In this document: in pieces, positions 39,401 to 47,665 of the stretch
How the letters are laid out: each line of letters opens with the position of its first letter
Position numbering within the stretch: the first letter of the stretch is position 1
Source: JAVVHE01 sp038238915
Lineage (GTDB): Bacteria; Pseudomonadota; Alphaproteobacteria; Sphingomonadales; Sphingomonadaceae
Assembly (NCBI GenBank): GCA_038238915.1
Contig: JBBSFH010000010.1
Span: 60,153 to 124,152, forward strand
Direction: 5' to 3'
Length of the DNA stretch: 64,000 bases
Program-made: the position numbers and the translations under genes
Notes under the pieces: generated by a model
Databases searched by the model: none
What the model was told of the DNA's origin: nothing
The model's input: the letters and a program-made list of their open reading frames with translations, nothing else

Positions 39401-40475
39401 GGAAGGTCTCGCAACACTCATGGATGCTGCACTAGCACGCCCCAATGCTGCGCTGCAACGACGCGGCCCGCACCCCTTGCCGGGGTTTCTCGCCATGGCC
39501 TTGCGCGTCACCGGAGGGGACCGCGAGCGCATGGCCGCGGTGCTCGCAGGCGTGCGCGCGTACCAGGAGAGCAAGCACAAACGACCCGCATCGAAGCCCT
39601 CGGTCGCCGCGCGTGCGGGGGCGAGCCGCTTGCTCGATCATGGTGGCCACGGCCCGCCGGTGGTGCTGGTGCCGTCGCTGATCAACGCCGCCGACGTGCT
39701 CGATCTCGCGCCGGGCGCGAGCCTGGTCGAGCATCTGGCGGCGAACGGCTTCAACCCGCTCGTCGTGGATTGGGGCACGCCGGGCCCGTCCGAAAAGCCG
39801 ATGAGCCTCGATACGCTCGTCACCAAGCGCCTGCTGCCCCTGATCGCCAAGCTCGGCGAGCCCGCGCATCTGGTGGGCTATTGCCTCGGCGGCACGCTCG
39901 CCGCCGCCGCCGCCCAACTCGCCCCCCCGCTCAGCCTCGCGCTGATCGCCACCCCCTGGGTGTTCGCGGGCTACGGCGCGGACCGCCGCGCGGGGATGGC
40001 CAAACTCTGGGCCGAGATCGCCCCCACCGCGCACGCGACCGGCGTCGTCCCCGTGGACCTGCTCCAGCCCGGCTTCTGGGATCTCGATCCCGAGCGCAGC
40101 GTCGCCAAGTTCGAACGCTTCGCAGCACTCGTTCCCGCCGCGCGCGAGGCCCGCCACTATGTCCTCGTCGAGGACTGGGTAAACAGCGGCCCCCCCATCG
40201 GCGTCGGCGCCGCCCAACACATATTCGAACGCCTCTACGCCGCCGACGAACCCGGCCACGGCACGTGGACGATCGATGGCCAAACCATCGCTCCGGCCAC
40301 CCTCGCCTGCCCCGTCCTCAACATCGTCAGCACCACCGATCGCATTGTCCCCGCCGAAGCCGCGCCCATCGCTGGCATGCGAATCGACGTCGCGGCAGGG
40401 CACGTGGGGATGATGGTGGGGAGCCGGGCGCGGGAACTGCTATATGCGCCGCTGACGGAGTGGCTGGAAGGCTGA
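39399..40475 (+). CDS. PhaC-like alpha/beta hydrolase
   Basis: 358 aa. The nucleophile elbow VGYCLGGTLAAA (near residue 160) has Cys in the lipase box, as in PHA synthases, with Asp in STTDRIVP and His in AAGHVGMMVG near the end. Shorter than class I PhaC (about 580 aa), so it may be a short PHA synthase or a related acyl-CoA-using enzyme. Divergent from phaR, which supports a role in polyhydroxyalkanoate metabolism. ATG at 39399 or 39420 may be the start. Confidence 0.82.
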   Translation: MEGLATLMDAALARPNAALQRRGPHPLPGFLAMALRVTGGDRERMAAVLAGVRAYQESKHKRPASKPSVAARAGASRLLDHGGHGPPVVLVPSLINAADVLDLAPGASLVEHLAANGFNPLVVDWGTPGPSEKPMSLDTLVTKRLLPLIAKLGEPAHLVGYCLGGTLAAAAAQLAPPLSLALIATPWVFAGYGADRRAGMAKLWAEIAPTAHATGVVPVDLLQPGFWDLDPERSVAKFERFAALVPAAREARHYVLVEDWVNSGPPIGVGAAQHIFERLYAADEPGHGTWTIDGQTIAPATLACPVLNIVSTTDRIVPAEAAPIAGMRIDVAAGHVGMMVGSRARELLYAPLTEWLEG

Positions 40476-40500
40476 TCCCCACCCCCCTGCGGGTGTGCCC

Positions 40501-41403
40501 CTACCGATCCCGGTAAAACAACGTCACCGTAATCCGCCGGTTCCGCGCATCCGCCGGGTCGGCCTCGATGAACGGCTCGCGGTCCGCCACGCCCTCGATG
40601 CGCGCGAAATGCGCCTCGGGAACGCCCGCGTCCTCGAACACCGCGCGCGTCGCCTCGGCGCGGTAGGCGCTCAATTTCCAGTTGTTCATGTCACCGCCCG
40701 CATAGCGCAAGGCATCGGTATGTCCGCGCACCGCGACCGGGTTGGGCGCGCCCACCAGCGCGCCTGCCACCGCAGCCATCAGGTGCGCAGCGCGCGGCAC
40801 CAACCGGTCGGTTCCCAGCTCGAACATCGAAAACCCCGCACGGTCGATGATCTCGATGCGCAGCCCCTCGCGCGTCTCGGTGTACCGCACCTGTCGCCGC
40901 AAATCGCTCAGCGACTTGTCGGCGGCGAGCCTCGCGTCGATCGCCGCCTCGATCCGGTGGAACTGCGCGCGGTCCTCGCGCTGCGTCCGCTCGCGCTTGA
41001 GGTCGGCCGTCGTCCGGTCGGCGGCAGGGCGCTGTTCGCCCGTCCCGATCTCGCGCGGCAGTATGGAGGCGATCATGCCCTTGCCCCCCGAGGACGCGGC
41101 GGGCGCGCCGCCCTCGCTGTCGCGCACCGAGCGCCCCGCGAGCAGCCCGTTCGAACCGCTCGATTTGGGGCTCATCTTCACGAGCGTCGGCGAGAAATAG
41201 TCGGCGATGCCCTTGCGCTGTTTCTCGGTCGTCGCGCCCACGATCCACAGCAGCATGAAGAACGCCATCATTGCGGTGGCGAAATCGGCGTACGCCACCT
41301 TCCACGCGCCGCCATGGTGCGCGGCACCATGGCCAACGGCGCGCACGCGCTTGACGATGATGGTGGGCTCGGCGTCGGCCTGCGGGGCTTTGGGCGCGGC
41401 CAC
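40501..41403 (-). CDS. motB: Flagellar motor protein MotB
   Basis: 300 aa stator subunit. After a charged N-terminus comes one membrane helix, WKVAYADFATAMMAFFMLLWIV, with the proton-carrying Asp in YADFATAMMAFF near residue 40. The C-terminal OmpA-like peptidoglycan-binding domain (VAVRGHTDAL... NWKLSAYRAEATRAVFEDAGV ... NRRITVTLFYR) spans about 195-300. Starts directly after motA. Confidence 0.95.
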   Translation of the reverse strand: MAAPKAPQADAEPTIIVKRVRAVGHGAAHHGGAWKVAYADFATAMMAFFMLLWIVGATTEKQRKGIADYFSPTLVKMSPKSSGSNGLLAGRSVRDSEGGAPAASSGGKGMIASILPREIGTGEQRPAADRTTADLKRERTQREDRAQFHRIEAAIDARLAADKSLSDLRRQVRYTETREGLRIEIIDRAGFSMFELGTDRLVPRAAHLMAAVAGALVGAPNPVAVRGHTDALRYAGGDMNNWKLSAYRAEATRAVFEDAGVPEAHFARIEGVADREPFIEADPADARNRRITVTLFYRDR

Positions 41404-42267
41404 CTATCTGCCCTGAATCCCGGCGAATACGTCCGAAAAGCTCGGCTGGTTGTGGTGGCTGATCGAGGTCCGCGCCGCCTCGATCACCAACGGCTGCGGG
41501 TGCTTGTGCAGCGAACTCATGATGATCTGCTTGACGACGTGGTAGATCTCCGCGTCCTCCTCGATCACATGCTTGAGCCGCGCGGCGAGCGGCCCCACGA
41601 TGCCGTAGGCCAGCAGCACGCCCATGAACGTGCCCACCAGCGCCGAACCGATCATGCCGCCCAAAATCGCGGGCGGCTTGTCGATCGACCCCATCGTTTT
41701 GACCACGCCGAGCACCGCCGCGACGATGCCCAGCGCGGGGAACGCGTCCGATAGCGTGGTCAACACCGCAGCCGGCCGCTCGGCCATGTTGTGGTGCGTG
41801 CGGATCGCGTTATCCATCACCTCCTCCACCGCGTGCATGTTGAGCGTGCCCGAAGAAATCAGCACGAGGCGCAGCGTATCGGTGACGAGGCTGACGAAAA
41901 ACCGGTCCGCGAGCAGCTTGGGATACAGCCGCCACAGATCGCTGTTGCCAGGTTCCTCGACATGGCCCTCCACCGCGACCGGCCCTTCCACGCGCAGCAT
42001 CTTCATCAGCTTGGACGTGAGGAAGATCGCCTGCAGATAATCGGGCCTCTGGTAAACCGGCCCTTTCACCGCGCGCATGATGCCGCCGCCGAGCGCCTTG
42101 ATCCCCGGCAGGCTGTTGCCGATCAGCAGCGAACCCGCACCCGCACCGCCGATGATCAGCATTTCGTGCGGGATCGCGCCCAGCACCGCCATCAGATTGC
42201 CGCCGGTGATGGCGAAGCCGCCGAACACCATGACGATGATGACGACGAGACCGATCGCTGCGAACAT
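41404..42267 (-). CDS. motA: Flagellar motor protein MotA
   Basis: 287 aa, four membrane helices; stator proton channel with MotB. PALGIVAAVLGVVKTMG and GALVGTFMGVLLAYGIVGPLA are the conserved MotA helices 3 and 4, and the cytoplasmic loop carries charged residues for contact with FliG. ATG 42267 chosen; a GTG three codons upstream is possible. Stop and motB start are adjacent, so a motAB operon. It indicates a flagellated organism, though no other flagellar gene is here. Confidence 0.95.
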   Translation of the reverse strand: MFAAIGLVVIIVMVFGGFAITGGNLMAVLGAIPHEMLIIGGAGAGSLLIGNSLPGIKALGGGIMRAVKGPVYQRPDYLQAIFLTSKLMKMLRVEGPVAVEGHVEEPGNSDLWRLYPKLLADRFFVSLVTDTLRLVLISSGTLNMHAVEEVMDNAIRTHHNMAERPAAVLTTLSDAFPALGIVAAVLGVVKTMGSIDKPPAILGGMIGSALVGTFMGVLLAYGIVGPLAARLKHVIEEDAEIYHVVKQIIMSSLHKHPQPLVIEAARTSISHHNQPSFSDVFAGIQGR

Positions 42268-42399
42268 TGCTGGCACCCGGGGTTACGCGAAGCCCGAGCG
42301 AATTCGGCCGCGCAGGTCTCACCCTAGGATGACGGCCGCGCCGCGACGGGGTTGCGGGAGCAGCTTGGCGCTCGGTTCCCGGTCGCGCGCGCCGCGCGA

Positions 42400-42840
42400 T
42401 CAGGCGGCGTGCCGATGCGTGGCGGCAGTGGCATCCATCGCCGCCGCCGCCGCCGCCTCGAACGCAAGCAGGATCGAGGCGTGCCGCGCCCGGTAAGGCC
42501 GCGCAGGCGCGAGCACGTCGAGCGCGGGCCACGGCGGATCGCCCGCACCGCCCAGCCACCGGGCAAGCCCGTCGCGCACCGCCGCGAGCTCGGGCGCGCT
42601 CCGCCCGATCACCCCCGCGCCAAGGATCGCGGCGGACGCCTGCCCCAGCGCACACGCGCGCACCTCCTGCCCGAAGCGCGCCACGCGGCCATCCTCCCCC
42701 AGCGCCACGTGCGCGCTCACCCGGCTGCCGCAGATCGGGCTGACCCGCGTGACGCTCGCCTGCGCGTCCGCGATCCTGCCCTCGTGCGGGATCGCGCAGG
42801 CAAGACGCAGGATCGCGGCGTTATACAGTGCTTCGGACAT
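42400..42840 (-). CDS. IscU/NifU-like iron-sulfur scaffold protein
   Basis: 146 aa. SEALYNAAILRLACAIPHEGRI, SPICGSRVSAHV (Cys37 region), and RACALGQASAAILGAGVIG (second Cys) match the IscU/SufU-type N-terminal NifU domain. The third cysteine position expected near the end reads YRARHASILLAFEA, so one cluster ligand may be His instead of Cys, as in a known alphaproteobacterial branch. Role in Fe-S assembly or repair is probable, not proven. Confidence 0.8.
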   Translation of the reverse strand: MSEALYNAAILRLACAIPHEGRIADAQASVTRVSPICGSRVSAHVALGEDGRVARFGQEVRACALGQASAAILGAGVIGRSAPELAAVRDGLARWLGGAGDPPWPALDVLAPARPYRARHASILLAFEAAAAAAMDATAATHRHAA

Positions 42841-42899
42841 CGAACCTCATCGTCCAACAGATCGGCGCGCCACCCGGCCCGCACAAGCCGCCGCCCGCA

Positions 42900-43364
42900 C
42901 TACCCTCTCCCCTTGCGGGAGAGGGAGGGGCCCGCCGCGCAGCTGCGGGAGGGTGAGGGGTCAGCCGCGAGGATCGTGTCCGCCACAGCCTCCGCATTCG
43001 CCATGTCCGCATTCCAGAACCGCAGCACCGAGTAGCCGCGAGCCTCCAGATAGCGCGTTCGCGCGATATCGGAAGCCGCGTGCGCGGCATCGCCATGCTG
43101 CCCGCCATCGAGCTCGACGATCAGCCGCGCCGAATGCGAACAGAAATCGACGATATAGCGTGGCGCAAACGGCACCTGCCGCCGGAACTTGTGCGCGGCG
43201 AACGGCGGCCGTCGCAGCACTGCCCATAGCTTCCGCTCCGCCTCTGTCTGCTCGCGCCGCAGCCGACGCGCCACCGGCACCAGCGCCCCCCTCACCCTCC
43301 CATGCTCCGCATGGGCCCCTCCCTCTCCCGCATGGGGAGAGGGGATTGGCGCGCGTGTCGACAT
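42900..43364 (-). CDS. DUF559 endonuclease-like protein
   Basis: 154 aa. Core RRLRREQTEAERKLWAVLRRPPFAAHKFRRQVPF, then YIVDFCSHSARLIVELDGGQH and YLEARGYSVLRFWNADM: the DUF559 domain (restriction-endonuclease/Vsr-like fold) with the D...E-x-D-G putative nuclease residues. Both ends of the reading frame are made of repeat sequence (N-terminal PIPSPHAGEGGAHAEHG, C-terminal PSLSRKGRG), i.e. the gene starts in one palindromic element and stops in an inverted copy. Activity on DNA is inferred from fold only. Confidence 0.85.
   Translation of the reverse strand: MSTRAPIPSPHAGEGGAHAEHGRVRGALVPVARRLRREQTEAERKLWAVLRRPPFAAHKFRRQVPFAPRYIVDFCSHSARLIVELDGGQHGDAAHAASDIARTRYLEARGYSVLRFWNADMANAEAVADTILAADPSPSRSCAAGPSLSRKGRG
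42902..42961 (+). repeat. Palindromic element copy D (3' side of DUF559 gene)
   Basis: About 58 bp: hairpin CCCTCTCCC / GGGAGAGGG followed by a second hairpin around GCCCGCCGCGC / GCTGCGGGAGGG and the end GGGTGAGGGG. Same family and same orientation as the copy at 43414-43472 and inverted relative to 43288-43344. It encodes the last residues of the DUF559 protein. Confidence 0.85.
43288..43344 (-). repeat. Palindromic element copy E (5' side of DUF559 gene)
   Basis: About 57 bp, inverted relative to copies D and F. Reading on the minus strand: CCCCTCTCCCC, GGGAGAGGGAGGGG, CCCATGC / GCATGGG hairpin, GGGTGAGGGG. The hairpin tips differ from copies D and F while the arms are kept, as expected of elements under selection for a fold. 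Confidence 0.85.
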
Positions 43365-43413
43365 GGCGCTTCATCGCGGCCTGGCGTGGTCCGGCCAACC
43401 CGCCGGTAAACAA

Positions 43414-43472
43414 CCCCTCTCCCCCTGCGGGAGAGGGAGGGGCCCACGCCGAAGGCGTGGGAGGGTGAGGGG
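43414..43472 (+). repeat. Palindromic element copy F (downstream of cysS)
   Basis: About 59 bp, same orientation as copy D: CCCCTCTCCCCC, GGGAGAGGGAGGGG, CCCACGCC / GGCGTGGG hairpin and GGGTGAGGGG. It begins 8 bp past the cysS stop and could also act as its transcription stop. Confidence 0.85.
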
Positions 43473-43479
43473 TCGGCGC

Positions 43480-44931
43480 CTAAGCCCGCCGCCAGGTCGT
43501 GCCGGTGGGCCCGTCTTCGAGCAGGATGCCCTCGGCCTCGAGTTCGGCGCGAATACGATCGGCGGTGGCGAAGTCGCGGGCGGCGCGGGCGGCGTTGCGG
43601 GTATCCCGAAGTGTGTGAAGCCGCATTTCCATTTCACTAATCAGTTCGCCAGGACTACCCTGCAACCCGAATGTCGCTGGTTTAGGTCTAAGCACCGGTT
43701 CAAACCACCGTTCAGCCGTCTTGGTCAGGAGGCCCATGAGCCTCAAAGCGGAAGCTGCCATTGAGAGGTCCGATCTCTTCGCATCGCAATCTTCTCGGGA
43801 TTTCCAATACGATAGCGCCGCATCGACTGTGGCGACTACCCAAGGAAGATCTAGGTCGTTGCAGTATCCCGCAGGGCTCTCGCCGTTGCTGAAAATTCCG
43901 GACAGGCTCGAGCGCGCTTCGTCAAGCGCTACATCCGCGTAACTACTCAACTGTCTATACCACCGGTCAATACGCGATTTGCTTTGTTCAAGCAGCTCTT
44001 GGCTCCACTCCAGCGGCTGCCGATAATGCGCGCTCAGCAGCGCCAGCCGCAGCACCTCCCCGTCCCACCCCTGCTCCAGCAACTCCCCCACGCTCACCAC
44101 GTTGCCCAGAGACTTGGACATCTTGTCCGCGCCCATGCTCAGAAACCCGTTGTGCATCCACACGCGCGCCAGCTCGGCCCCGCCGCTCGCACACCTCGAT
44201 TGCGCCGCCTCATTCTCATGATGCGGGAAGATCAGATCCTGCCCACCCCCATGGATGTCCACAGTTTCGCCCAGCAGCTCGCGGATCATCGCCGAGCATT
44301 CGATGTGCCACCCCGGCCGCCCGAACCCCCAAGGCGATTCCCATCTCGGCTGCCCCGCGACCGAAGGCTTCCACAGCACGAAATCCGCCCCGTCGCGCTT
44401 GTACGTGGCCACCTCCACGCGCGCCCCCGCGAGCATCGCCGCGCGGTCCCGCCCCGAAAGCGAGCCATAATCGGGATCGGCCGCAACCGAGAACAGCACA
44501 TGGCCGTCCGCCACATACGCCACGCCCCGGTCGATCAGCGCCCCGATCAGCGCGATCATGCCGGGCACATGATGCGTCGCGTGCGGCGCCAGATCGGGCG
44601 GAGCTACCCCCAGCGCGCCCATATCCTCCACATAATGCCGCTCGAACCGCGCCGCGATCTCGTCGGTGCTCACGCCCTCGGCCACCGCCGCCGCCATGAT
44701 CTTGTCGTCGATGTCGGTGATGTTGCGCGCGTAGACCAGCGCGTCTGCCCCATACAGATGCCGCAGCAACCGCGCGAGCACATCGAACACCACTGCGGGC
44801 CGCGCGTTGCCGATATGCGCGCGCGAGTAGACCGTCGGCCCGCACACATACATGGTGATCCGCCCCGGATCGCCCGGAACGAAGATCTCCTTGCGCCGCG
44901 TGCGGGTATTATACAGCCGCAGCGCGCTCAC
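43480..44931 (-). CDS. cysS: Cysteinyl-tRNA synthetase
   Basis: 483 aa class I synthetase. Zinc cysteine and HIGN motif in MYVCGPTVYSRAHIGNARP (residues 27-45), the second zinc site in GWHIECSAM, HGGGQDLIFPHHENE, and KMSKSLGN near 265. GTG start overlaps the cvpA stop (GTGA). The C-terminal part encoded by about 43600-44005 (anticodon-binding side, residues about 309-444) is visibly A/T-richer than the rest, while the frame stays open and the last 40 residues are GC-rich again. Confidence 0.96.
   Translation of the reverse strand: MSALRLYNTRTRRKEIFVPGDPGRITMYVCGPTVYSRAHIGNARPAVVFDVLARLLRHLYGADALVYARNITDIDDKIMAAAVAEGVSTDEIAARFERHYVEDMGALGVAPPDLAPHATHHVPGMIALIGALIDRGVAYVADGHVLFSVAADPDYGSLSGRDRAAMLAGARVEVATYKRDGADFVLWKPSVAGQPRWESPWGFGRPGWHIECSAMIRELLGETVDIHGGGQDLIFPHHENEAAQSRCASGGAELARVWMHNGFLSMGADKMSKSLGNVVSVGELLEQGWDGEVLRLALLSAHYRQPLEWSQELLEQSKSRIDRWYRQLSSYADVALDEARSSLSGIFSNGESPAGYCNDLDLPWVVATVDAALSYWKSREDCDAKRSDLSMAASALRLMGLLTKTAERWFEPVLRPKPATFGLQGSPGELISEMEMRLHTLRDTRNAARAARDFATADRIRAELEAEGILLEDGPTGTTWRRA
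43600..44005 (-). other. A/T-richer block inside cysS
   Basis: Codon use changes abruptly: inside this block A/T-ending codons are frequent, outside it G/C-ending codons dominate. The encoded part covers the helical region between the KMSKS domain and the C-terminal tail. It looks like replacement of a segment by recombination with a distant homologue. Confidence 0.6.
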
Positions 44932-45533
44932 GTGCCCGGCTTGTCCTTGGGTGCCTTGTCGGGCGCCATCAGATCGCCCAGCGCATCGCGCGCGCGATCG
45001 GTATAGCCCTCGCCCTTGCCCGTTACCGGATGCCCGCGCCGCTGCTCCACCCAGTCGATCATCGCGTGCGAAGTCACGCGCAGCAGCGGTTCGGACCGCG
45101 AGGCGCTCAGCCATTCGGGCCTCGGCTCATCATGTCCCCACGCGGTCTCCATCACCAGCGTGATCGCCAGATACAGCAACGAAGCGCCGATCACCGCCTT
45201 CGCCGCCCCAAAGCCAAAGCCCAGAAACCGATCCACCGGCCCGATCACCGAATTGCGCGTCCGGTGCCCCAGATTGGTGGCGAGCGCGCGGAACACCGCA
45301 AACGTCAGCACGAACACCATCGCGAACGCCAGCACCGCGCCGCCGCTCGAAGTCCCTACCCAGCCCGTCGCCATCGCCGCCACCGGCTTGTAGAACAATC
45401 GCAGCGCCACCGCGCCCGCCACCCACGCCAAAAGCGACAAAACCTCGGTCACGAACCCGCGCAACGCCCCCATCGCCGCGCCGAGCACGATCATCAGCAG
45501 CACAACGATATCGAAAGCGGTAAAGGCGGGCAT
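44928..45533 (-). CDS. cvpA: CvpA family membrane protein
   Basis: 201 aa, four membrane segments; FDIVVLLMIVLGAAMGALRGFVTEVLSLLAWV is the CvpA signature start, and NSVIGPVDRFLGFGFGAAKAVIGASL the second half. In E. coli CvpA is needed for colicin V production and envelope stress tolerance; molecular role unclear. In many alphaproteobacteria it precedes purF; here it precedes cysS with a 4-bp overlap. Confidence 0.92.
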   Translation of the reverse strand: MPAFTAFDIVVLLMIVLGAAMGALRGFVTEVLSLLAWVAGAVALRLFYKPVAAMATGWVGTSSGGAVLAFAMVFVLTFAVFRALATNLGHRTRNSVIGPVDRFLGFGFGAAKAVIGASLLYLAITLVMETAWGHDEPRPEWLSASRSEPLLRVTSHAMIDWVEQRRGHPVTGKGEGYTDRARDALGDLMAPDKAPKDKPGT

Positions 45534-45568
45534 GTGTGTTTACGATTAGGCCGGCGGATGGCGAGGGG

Positions 45569-45967
45569 TCAACGCGCGTCCAGAACGGTCACAGGAACCG
45601 GCGAGTCCGGCCCGACGTCGCGGGGCAGCGCGCGGTCGAACGTGGCGAAACTCGCGCAGTCGCGCGCGGCTGCCACCTGGAGCATGTCGGCGAGGTCACC
45701 GCCAAGCGCGTGGCAACCCAACGCCCACTGCGCGTCCGGCCCACGCTCGACCACAACATTGGGCATTCTAAGCAGCTGCCCCAGCGCGCGCGCGACCGCG
45801 TCGCGCCCCCAGCCCATGCGCCCGCGCAGCACCCATTCCACTTCGAGCACCACCGTCTGCGAGAGGAACACCTTGCCTTCATCAAACCAGACGCGAGCCA
45901 ACTCAGATTGCCGGGGATCGTCCCCTGCGAGCAGCCGCACGACGATGTTGGTGTCCGCTCCCCTCAA
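45569..45967 (-). CDS. PIN-domain toxin, VapC family (second pair)
   Basis: 132 aa. Asp5 (GADTNIVVRLL), Glu42/Glu44 (VVLEVEWVLRG), Asp91/Asp94 (GDLADML) and Asp111 (ATFDRAL) form the PIN acidic site. It overlaps the AbrB-type antitoxin gene by 4 bp. Unlike the first pair (8920-9479), the partner is an AbrB/MazE-fold protein rather than ribbon-helix-helix. Confidence 0.9.
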   Translation of the reverse strand: MRGADTNIVVRLLAGDDPRQSELARVWFDEGKVFLSQTVVLEVEWVLRGRMGWGRDAVARALGQLLRMPNVVVERGPDAQWALGCHALGGDLADMLQVAAARDCASFATFDRALPRDVGPDSPVPVTVLDAR

Positions 45968-46257
45968 CGTCGCGTCTTGCGCTCATAGCGTTCGGCCGCC
46001 TCGGCGAGCAGCGTCTCCTCGATCATCGCATCGGTGATATATGGCCCATCATATTTGGGCAGCGAAGCCAGCAACTCGTCCATCGTGATCGGCGGCCCCA
46101 GCCTGGCCTTCCAATCCTCTTGCTCGCGCTCAATGATCACCCTGCCACCCTCGGTCCGCACGCCCAGCGTATCGCCCGCACGCCAGCCCATCTGGGCGCG
46201 CACCTTCGAAGGGATCACACATTGCCCCCGCGAGGACAGCTTGGTTTGCGCGTTCAT
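45964..46257 (-). CDS. AbrB/MazE-type antitoxin
   Basis: 97 aa. TKLSSRGQCVIPSKVRAQMGWRAGDTLGVRTEGGRVIIERE is a swapped-hairpin AbrB domain (residues 4-45), followed by a toxin-binding tail (ITMDELLASLPKYDGPYITDAMIEETLLAEAAERYERK). ATG at 46257; an inverted repeat at 46263-46278 just upstream is a likely autoregulatory operator. Confidence 0.9.
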   Translation of the reverse strand: MNAQTKLSSRGQCVIPSKVRAQMGWRAGDTLGVRTEGGRVIIEREQEDWKARLGPPITMDELLASLPKYDGPYITDAMIEETLLAEAAERYERKTRR

Positions 46258-46262
46258 GATGG

Positions 46263-46278
46263 GTAAGATACGTCTTAC
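46263..46278 (-). promoter_or_regulatory. Inverted-repeat operator of the AbrB/VapC pair
   Basis: GTAAGA TACG TCTTAC: perfect 6-bp arms with a 4-bp spacer, 5 bp before the antitoxin ATG and 26 bp before the divergent acyl-CoA dehydrogenase start. Binding by the AbrB-type antitoxin is inferred. Confidence 0.5.
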
Positions 46279-46304
46279 TTCACCGCCCCGCAACAGGCCC
46301 CCCA

Positions 46305-47450
46305 ATGCAATTCGCCCTCACCGAAGACCAGCGCGCCATCCAGGAAGCCGCCGCGCGCTTCACCGCCGACAAGCTCACCCCCCACGCTGCGCACTGGGAC
46401 GAACACCACATCTTCCCGCGTGACACCATCCGCGCGGCAGCCGATCTCGGATTTTCCGCCATCTACGTGTCCGAAGCGGGCGGCGGCATCGGCCTCGGCC
46501 GCGTGGAGGCCGCACTCATCTTCGAGGCGATGGCCTATGGCTGCCCCAGCACATCCGCCTTCATCTCGATCCACAACATGGCATCGTGGATGATCGACAG
46601 CTTCGGCGCGCCAGACCTCAAAGCCCGCTACCTCCCCGATCTCATCGCGATGAACAAACTCGCGAGCTATTGCCTCACCGAACCCGGCTCGGGCTCGGAC
46701 GCCGCAGCACTTCGCACCCGCGCCGATCTCGATGGCGATCACTATGTCGTCACCGGCTCCAAGGCCTTCATCTCGGGCGCAGGCGCGAACGAGGTCTATG
46801 TCACGATGGTTCGCACCGGCGGCCCCGGCGCAGCGGGCATCTCGTGTCTCGTGATCGACAAAGACATGCCCGGTGTCAGCTTCGGCGCGCCCGAGCGAAA
46901 GATGGGCTGGCACAGCCAACCCACCGCCCAAGTCAATTTCGACGCCGTGCGCGTGCCCGTCGCCAACCGCATCGGCGAGGAAGGCGACGGCTTCAAGATC
47001 GCCATGACCGGCCTCGATGGCGGCCGCCTCAACATCGGCGCCTGCTCGCTCGGCGGCGCACAACGCTGCCTCGACGAATCGCTCGCCTACACCCGCGCCC
47101 GCACCCAGTTCGGCAAAGCCATAGCGGACTTCCAGGCCACGCAATTCCGCCTCGCCGACATGGAAACCGAGCTGCAGGCCGCCCGCCTCCTCCTCTACAC
47201 CGCCGCCGCCAAGGTAACCGAAAACGCGCCCGACAAAACCAAATTCGCCGCCATGGCCAAGCGGCTGGCCACGGACACCGGCTCGAAAGTCGTCGACGAA
47301 GCGCTCCAGCTCCACGGCGGCTACGGCTACCTCCAGGACTACCCCATCGAACGCTTCGTCCGCGATCTGCGCGTGCATCGCATTTTGGAGGGGACGAATG
47401 AGATCATGCGCGTCATCATCGCGCGCGAAATGCTGCGGGGGGTGAACTGA
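46305..47450 (+). CDS. Acyl-CoA dehydrogenase (isobutyryl-CoA dehydrogenase-like)
   Basis: 381 aa FAD enzyme. CLTEPGSGSDAAALRT (near 125), GSKAFISGAGANEVYV, the FAD motif RTQFGKAIADFQATQF near 260, and the end LHGGYGYLQDYPIERFVRD ... ILEGTNEIMRVIIAR with the catalytic glutamate in EGTNEI. Closest in my judgement to the isobutyryl/short-branched-chain group (valine degradation), but chain specificity cannot be fixed by eye. Confidence 0.9.
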   Translation: MQFALTEDQRAIQEAAARFTADKLTPHAAHWDEHHIFPRDTIRAAADLGFSAIYVSEAGGGIGLGRVEAALIFEAMAYGCPSTSAFISIHNMASWMIDSFGAPDLKARYLPDLIAMNKLASYCLTEPGSGSDAAALRTRADLDGDHYVVTGSKAFISGAGANEVYVTMVRTGGPGAAGISCLVIDKDMPGVSFGAPERKMGWHSQPTAQVNFDAVRVPVANRIGEEGDGFKIAMTGLDGGRLNIGACSLGGAQRCLDESLAYTRARTQFGKAIADFQATQFRLADMETELQAARLLLYTAAAKVTENAPDKTKFAAMAKRLATDTGSKVVDEALQLHGGYGYLQDYPIERFVRDLRVHRILEGTNEIMRVIIAREMLRGVN

Positions 47451-47665
47451 CGTGGACGCTCACGCGCCTGGCGCGCCCACTTCGGCACCTTAGGCGGAGG
47501 TGGCAGGTCAGCGAGCGGGAGCGCGTGTACATGGCCGCGCGCACGAAGGATTCGATCAAATCGGTGTCGAGTTCGCCGCGACCGGGCTGATTGCTCGGCT
47601 CCCCCCATTGCTCTCGCGGTGAACCTGCGATAGTATTTCTGTGGGCACAACGGGAGGGTCGATCC

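Noticed and set aside
42902..43472. CRISPR array from repeated palindromes
   Set aside because: Only three copies, in both orientations, unequally spaced with a coding gene between; not a CRISPR layout.
47580..47605. Sigma-54-like GG...GC pair upstream of the VPAP protein
   Set aside because: Spacing between GG and GC is 11 instead of 10, which normally abolishes recognition.
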